This document shows, in pieces, positions 60,088 through 64,000 of a DNA stretch of 64,000 bases. A program made the position numbers and the translations under genes. The first letter of the stretch is position 1. Each line of letters opens with the position of its first letter. Origin of the DNA: CATQHL01 sp965204655 (GTDB taxonomy: Bacteria > Actinomycetota > Acidimicrobiia > Acidimicrobiales > CATQHL01); assembly GCA_965204655.1 (NCBI GenBank), contig OZ241998.1, positions 2,170,001 to 2,234,000 on the forward strand, written 5' to 3'. Below the pieces are notes generated by a model. The model was not told the DNA's origin, did no database searches, and saw only the letters and a program-made list of their open reading frames with translations.

Positions 60088-61782
60088 TCAGTTGCTCAGA
60101 AGTCCAGCGCTCCCATAGTGTTCGTTATTAGCAAAACAACTCGTTGACACTTTTCGCAAGTGGAAAATTGTTTCTGCGTATGCGCCTTTGTTGCCCTCGG
60201 CTCGGTTGAGTACAGGGCGTTTGTACTCTTTGTAGATCCCTAATCCTGAGCGTTCGGCGATTTGGGGGTAGAGATTGAACTTGTCATTTGCTACAAGAAA
60301 TATGTCGCAGTTATCTGCCATGTACTTCTGGCAGTTGCAGAGAACCTGGGAAATGTCTGCAACATAGTTTTCACGGGCCGCACGGTTGCGTCCTCCGCTC
60401 AGCGGGCCGATTTCAAGGTCGTCGTTGCGCGGCAGGTCAAAAAGTTCATACGCGTAGGCATGTTGTTCGTGGTAGTCGATGAGACCTACGTACGGCGGGC
60501 TTGAGAAAATGCCATGTATTTTCTGTTTTTTAAGCAGCGGGCTAAAACCCCCTTCGGCTGAGGCTAGTTCCGACGGAATGTCAAGGGAACGCGAATCACC
60601 GGTCAGGCAGGTTTGCAAGGTGTCGGTGCGGAGTTTCTCGAATTGCGACTTTCTCTTTATGGTGTCTGCGGCATATCGCTTCCACCAATTGAGCATGGAG
60701 AAGATGGGTTTACAAATCTTGGAGTGCTTTCCGCAGTAGTAGGTCTCGGTTATCGGTCGCACCAATGTGGCAAGGTCGGAGTGCGTCGTCGCCCGTCCGG
60801 AGCGGATAGAGCGGCTCAAGACAAGTCGGAGGACGTCACGAGTGTGCCGGTCTGGTATCTGTTCGATGGCGTTCTGAGCGCTGCGCATTTCGCTGAGCAC
60901 CGACGGCAGGTACCAGCGTTTGAGGAAATCGGAGCTTTCGGAATCGATGAGGTTGCTGACTGGATGTTTCCGGAGAATGTTCAAGTAGGTCGATCTGAAC
61001 ACATTCGAGCATTTTGCTCCGTAGGCGTCCTCGTTTATCTCCCCTGCCCGCACCCGCCTTCTGAAATCTGGGGCGGGGAAATGTTTGGAGTTGAAGGAGC
61101 GCAGTTCTTCAAGCAGTTCCTCCTCAAGCGCCCGCGCTGCCTGCCCGTCGGGGTTGTTTGCGATGGCGCGGCTGACTTCGGCTGCGGCTTGCGACAGGAG
61201 CCCCAGGTCAATCCGGCCCAGCTTGAGGTTGCTGATCATTGCGTTGAAAGGGGAAACGTCCACGCCCACGGCGTGAATGCCGAGTTCGTTGGACTGAACG
61301 AGTGTCGTGCCGCTGCCACAGAACGGATCCAGAACCAAGTCGCCCGGAGCGAAGCAGGCTTCCTGCTTGAATTCGTCAGTGTGGGCGTCTAGGAAGTACT
61401 CCACGAGTTGCGGGATGAACTTGCCCTTGTAGGGGTGCAGGCGGTGAACGTGCTTGGTGGTTTCCGCCTCTTTGTACTGCTCAAAGGAAAGACGCCAGTT
61501 GATGTCGTTGCCGAGTTTGTCCTTGTAGCGGTTTTCTCTTTTCTTAGCTTGTGTGTTGTAATACTGCTCCAGGTCTTGAACTTTTATTCTCGGTGCCCCA
61601 TGTCGGTCGCTCGCGGGTAGTTGGCCGTACTTGATCAGGTAGGAGATGTTCGAAGGCGTGACTTTGCGCTGCGCCCGGCGAGTTGCCCATGCGCTCGCCT
61701 GCGCCACCGTCAGGAGTTCTTCGGAGGAGTCGTGTTCGTTCCCGAGATCGAGGGTGTGCATGGTTTGCTCTTGTTGTTTCAT
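60088..61782 (-). CDS. DNA methyltransferase with N-terminal HTH (N4-cytosine/N6-adenine beta-type)
   Basis: 564 residues. Residues 20-75 form a MerR/excisionase-like helix-turn-helix (LTVAQASAWATRRAQRKVTP, ISYLIKYGQLPASDRHGAPR, VQDLEQYY). The methyltransferase has AdoMet motif I LVLDPFCGSGTTLVQSNELG (near 145) and, late in the chain, the catalytic motif FSSPPYVGLIDYHEQHAYAYE (near 435). The order with a long insert between is an unusual spacing but known for DUF-type SPPY enzymes. It starts 24 nt after the gyrB/parE stop in the same direction and converges with the NPPY methyltransferase (19 nt apart). No cognate nuclease is seen. Confidence 0.8.
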   Translation of the reverse strand: MKQQEQTMHTLDLGNEHDSSEELLTVAQASAWATRRAQRKVTPSNISYLIKYGQLPASDRHGAPRIKVQDLEQYYNTQAKKRENRYKDKLGNDINWRLSFEQYKEAETTKHVHRLHPYKGKFIPQLVEYFLDAHTDEFKQEACFAPGDLVLDPFCGSGTTLVQSNELGIHAVGVDVSPFNAMISNLKLGRIDLGLLSQAAAEVSRAIANNPDGQAARALEEELLEELRSFNSKHFPAPDFRRRVRAGEINEDAYGAKCSNVFRSTYLNILRKHPVSNLIDSESSDFLKRWYLPSVLSEMRSAQNAIEQIPDRHTRDVLRLVLSRSIRSGRATTHSDLATLVRPITETYYCGKHSKICKPIFSMLNWWKRYAADTIKRKSQFEKLRTDTLQTCLTGDSRSLDIPSELASAEGGFSPLLKKQKIHGIFSSPPYVGLIDYHEQHAYAYELFDLPRNDDLEIGPLSGGRNRAARENYVADISQVLCNCQKYMADNCDIFLVANDKFNLYPQIAERSGLGIYKEYKRPVLNRAEGNKGAYAETIFHLRKVSTSCFANNEHYGSAGLLSN

Positions 61783-61806
61783 AGAACTTGGCCCCAGTTC
61801 CGATGC

Positions 61807-63903
61807 TCAGAAGTCCAGCGCTTCGGGGGCGATGAGGTTTCCGTGCGTGAGCAGGTAGTCGCGACGGGGGGCTACGTCGGACCCCATTAGAACCTCCAGG
61901 ATGTGTTCGGCTTCGGCGGCGTCGGCGAGGGTGATCCGCCTGAGGATGCGGGTGGAAGGGTCGAGGGCGCAGTGCGCTAGTTCGTCGGTGTTCATCTCTC
62001 CTAGACCCTTGAAGCGCTGCCAGCGGATGTTCTCCGCCCGGCGGCGCCCCTTCTTGAGTTTCTTTGTGATTTCGTCCCGCTCGGTTTCGCTGAACGCCCT
62101 GTGCGTGGCGCCTCCGGCCTTGGTGGTGTAGAGGGGCGGCTGGGCGGCGAACACCCTCCCGTGTTCGAGCATCGGACGCATGTAGTGGTAGATGAGCGTG
62201 AGCAGCAGGCAGCGGATGTGGCTGCCGTCGACGTCTGCGTCGCAGAGTATGACGATCCGTCCGTAGCGGGCGGATCGGATGTCGAAGTCGCCCTTCACGC
62301 CCGCCCCCACCGAGCGGAAGAGAGCCTGCGCTTCGGCGTTGTCTAGCACCTGCTGGACGGAAGCCTTGCCTGCGTTCACGATCTTGCCCCGCAGGGGCAG
62401 GATGGCGGCGTTGGCGGCGTTGCGTCCGGCCTTGGCAGGCCCGGCAGCCGAGTCGCCCTCCACGATTATCAGTTCGCTGTCGGGGCCGTGGATGCGGCAG
62501 TCGGCGAGCTTGTCGGGCAGTCCGCTGGAGCCGAGCCGGGAAGCCTTGCGCTTGTCTTCCAGCAGCCGCCGGCTCGCCGCCCGGGCGGACATGGCGCCGA
62601 CGACCTTGCTGCGTATGGCGGTTATGTTGGAGCGCGGGCCGCTTTTTTCAAACCATTCCGTCAGGTGCTTCTTGACGATCTCGTATACGACGCTCTGCAC
62701 TCCCGGTGTGCCCAGTTCGCCCTTGGTCTGACCTCTGAACTGCGGTTCGGGGAACGTTACTTGCATGGCTGCGGCCAGACCTTCCTGCACGTCCTCCTTG
62801 CCCGCCCGCTCCAGTCCGTCTTTCGCCAGTGCGGTGATCTGCTTCGTTCCGGCGAGCAGCACGTCGTTGACTGAACGGGTGAGCGCACGCTCGAAGCCCG
62901 CTAGGTGCGTCCCCCCTGCCGGGGTGGGGATCGTGTTCACGAAGGAGCGGATCTTGGTGGAAGTCGTGTCGTTCCACTGAAGGGCGGCCCGCACTACGCA
63001 GCGGCGTTCTACGGTCGTCGGCTTGCCGTCCACGGGCACCCTTTCGCTGAAACTGCCTTCGTCGTTGATAGCGATCACCCGGTTGATCGCCGACCCGCTG
63101 CCGATGTCGGCGACGAAACCCTCCAGCCCCTTACGAGAGCAGAGTTCGAGCGTCTCGGCGTTCTTCTCGCCAGCCCGGGCGTCGGTCAGGAAGATGCGCA
63201 GCCCAGGCAATAGGTGGCACATGAGTTGGGCGCGCTCCTGAGCGGCTTGGAAGTCGAACTCGGCGTCCTCGTCGAACAGTTCCCAGTCCGGCCAGAAACG
63301 GACGCGGGTGTAGGTGGTCTTCGTGCGTTGGAGTTTCTCGATTTCGTGGGTGGGGGCGAAGCGGCCCTTGGTGCCGCCGGAGAGTTTCCCAGCCACGCGC
63401 TCGGAGAACCACATCCGCCAGCGGAATCCGTCGCGCCCCACCTCAACGCAGCCTTTCGTGGAGAGTGCGTTGACCACCGACGCCCCCACTCCGTGCAGCC
63501 CGCCTGAGGAGGTGTACGCCCCCTCGCCGTTGCCGGAGAACTTGCCGCCTGCGTGAAGTTCCGTGAAGACCACCTCCACGGCGGAGATGTCCCGGCCAGG
63601 GGGGGCGCCCACCGGGATGCCCCGCCCGTCGTCGTAGACCTCCACGGAGCGGTCGGGGTGGAAGACGACCTCGATGCGGCTGGCAAAACCCGCCGCAGCC
63701 TCGTCCACGCTGTTGTCGAGCAGTTCCCAGAGGAGGTGCTGCAGCCCTTCGGTTCCCGTCCCCCCTATGTACATGCCCGGTCGGCGGCGAACCGCCTCCA
63801 GGCCTTCCAGGGTCTGGATGTGATCGGCTTCGTAGGAGCCATCCCGTGCCTCCGGCGCCTCCGGCATCTCCGGCGCATCCGGCGGGGGGTTGTCGGCTGG
63901 CAT
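61807..63903 (-). CDS. Type IIA DNA topoisomerase B subunit (GyrB/ParE)
   Basis: 698 residues from ATG 63903 with AAGGAGG 6 nt upstream (GTG codons at 63906/63909 are in frame but lie in the Shine-Dalgarno spacing). Pro/Glu-rich N-terminal extension of ~25 residues, then RRRPGMYIGGTGTEGLQHLLWELLDNSVDE (GHKL N-box), VYDDGRGIPVG, TSSGGLHGVGASVVNALS, and Toprim LIIVEGDSAAGPAKAGR, ILPLRGKIVN, VILCDADVDGSHIRCLLL, ending with WQRFKGLGEMN. EGDSAAG differs from the usual EGDSAGG. GyrB and ParE cannot be separated without the A-subunit context; the size and MYIG-T layout fit actinobacterial ParE-like proteins. Housekeeping chromosome marker bounding the island. Confidence 0.9.
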   Translation of the reverse strand: MPADNPPPDAPEMPEAPEARDGSYEADHIQTLEGLEAVRRRPGMYIGGTGTEGLQHLLWELLDNSVDEAAAGFASRIEVVFHPDRSVEVYDDGRGIPVGAPPGRDISAVEVVFTELHAGGKFSGNGEGAYTSSGGLHGVGASVVNALSTKGCVEVGRDGFRWRMWFSERVAGKLSGGTKGRFAPTHEIEKLQRTKTTYTRVRFWPDWELFDEDAEFDFQAAQERAQLMCHLLPGLRIFLTDARAGEKNAETLELCSRKGLEGFVADIGSGSAINRVIAINDEGSFSERVPVDGKPTTVERRCVVRAALQWNDTTSTKIRSFVNTIPTPAGGTHLAGFERALTRSVNDVLLAGTKQITALAKDGLERAGKEDVQEGLAAAMQVTFPEPQFRGQTKGELGTPGVQSVVYEIVKKHLTEWFEKSGPRSNITAIRSKVVGAMSARAASRRLLEDKRKASRLGSSGLPDKLADCRIHGPDSELIIVEGDSAAGPAKAGRNAANAAILPLRGKIVNAGKASVQQVLDNAEAQALFRSVGAGVKGDFDIRSARYGRIVILCDADVDGSHIRCLLLTLIYHYMRPMLEHGRVFAAQPPLYTTKAGGATHRAFSETERDEITKKLKKGRRRAENIRWQRFKGLGEMNTDELAHCALDPSTRILRRITLADAAEAEHILEVLMGSDVAPRRDYLLTHGNLIAPEALDF

Positions 63904-64000
63904 CACCACCTCCTTAGGGCGACTGTCAGGAAGGCGCGCCCTTCACGGGTGGGGCGCAGCCCGCGGCGGGTGGCGGGGAGGGTGAAGGGTGCCGGTTCGT
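63903..64000 (-). CDS. Possible C-terminal end of an upstream gene (partial)
   Basis: A minus-strand frame entering from the right edge ends LRPTREGRAFLTVALRRW and stops at a TGA overlapping the gyrB/parE ATG by one base (TGATG), an arrangement typical of translational coupling. Only 31 codons are visible, so no family can be named and it may be non-coding. Confidence 0.3.
   Translation of the reverse strand, partial: EPAPFTLPATRRGLRPTREGRAFLTVALRRW

Noticed and set aside
1..64000. tRNA, rRNA, transposase, integrase or phage structural genes
   Set aside because: I looked for CCA-ending cloverleafs, conserved rRNA words and DDE/tyrosine recombinase motifs by eye and saw none; a dedicated scan could still find a tRNA.

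Overview
The window looks like a chromosomal segment of a high-GC actinobacterium, most plausibly class Acidimicrobiia. The grounds are an F420-type luciferase-like oxidoreductase, an IpdAB-like CoA-transferase pair next to a ketosteroid-dehydrogenase-like flavoprotein, frequent GTG/TTG starts and an actinobacterial-type GyrB/ParE. This assignment is inference; no rRNA or other marker gene was seen. I found no tRNA, rRNA, transposase, integrase, phage structural gene or cas gene.

Layout. 1-4733: a giant secreted fibronectin-III protein (C-terminus off the left edge), 2 bp behind a creatininase-family amidohydrolase. 5.8-9.8 kb: a UvrD-like helicase with a RelE-like N-terminus, and an AAA/DUF4143 ATPase split into two overlapping genes. 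10.3-18.1 kb: a PYROXD2-like oxidoreductase, two paralogous metal-dependent amidohydrolases/deaminases, a flavin reductase and a fused old-yellow-enzyme reductase. 18.2-25.2 kb: a branched-chain-type ABC importer in which nearly every part is fused: a binding lipoprotein, an MFS permease fused to a LivF-like ATPase, and a LivH-LivM-LivG fusion. 25.3-31.6 kb: an APH-like kinase, a VOC protein, an F420 oxidoreductase, a DUF7064-like protein, and a UGSC-type selenoprotein with an in-frame TGA next to its probable partner. 31.6-33.7 kb: an OLD-family endonuclease beside a tiny 36/36 CRISPR array. 33.8-40.5 kb: CoA transferase A and B, an SDR, a KstD-like flavoprotein and a cytochrome c-quinoprotein; together they suggest steroid or similar ring catabolism.

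40.6-61.8 kb is a defence island built on an Ssp-type (single-strand) DNA phosphorothioation system. The complete cassette reads right to left: sspA (cysteine desulfurase), sspB (DUF4007), sspC (P-loop ATPase, split by a 15-G tract), sspD (PAPS-reductase-like), then an SF2 helicase, a GHKL/MORC-like ATPase and a PLD nuclease. These last three are the likely effector module, comparable to SspFGH. To the left lie fragments of at least two more cassettes. They border other cargo (a lipoprotein plus a leucine-rich-repeat protein, and a sigma-region-4-like protein) sitting where the helicase/GHKL/PLD genes sit in the complete copy. Two DNA methyltransferases flank the right side, followed by gyrB/parE.

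A second thread runs through the window. At four or five separate places a 30-37-nt sequence is repeated with a 71-72-nt period around a unique 34-36-nt (once 42-nt) spacer. At three of them one copy is the edge of an ordinary gene. This is the geometry expected from off-target CRISPR spacer integration.
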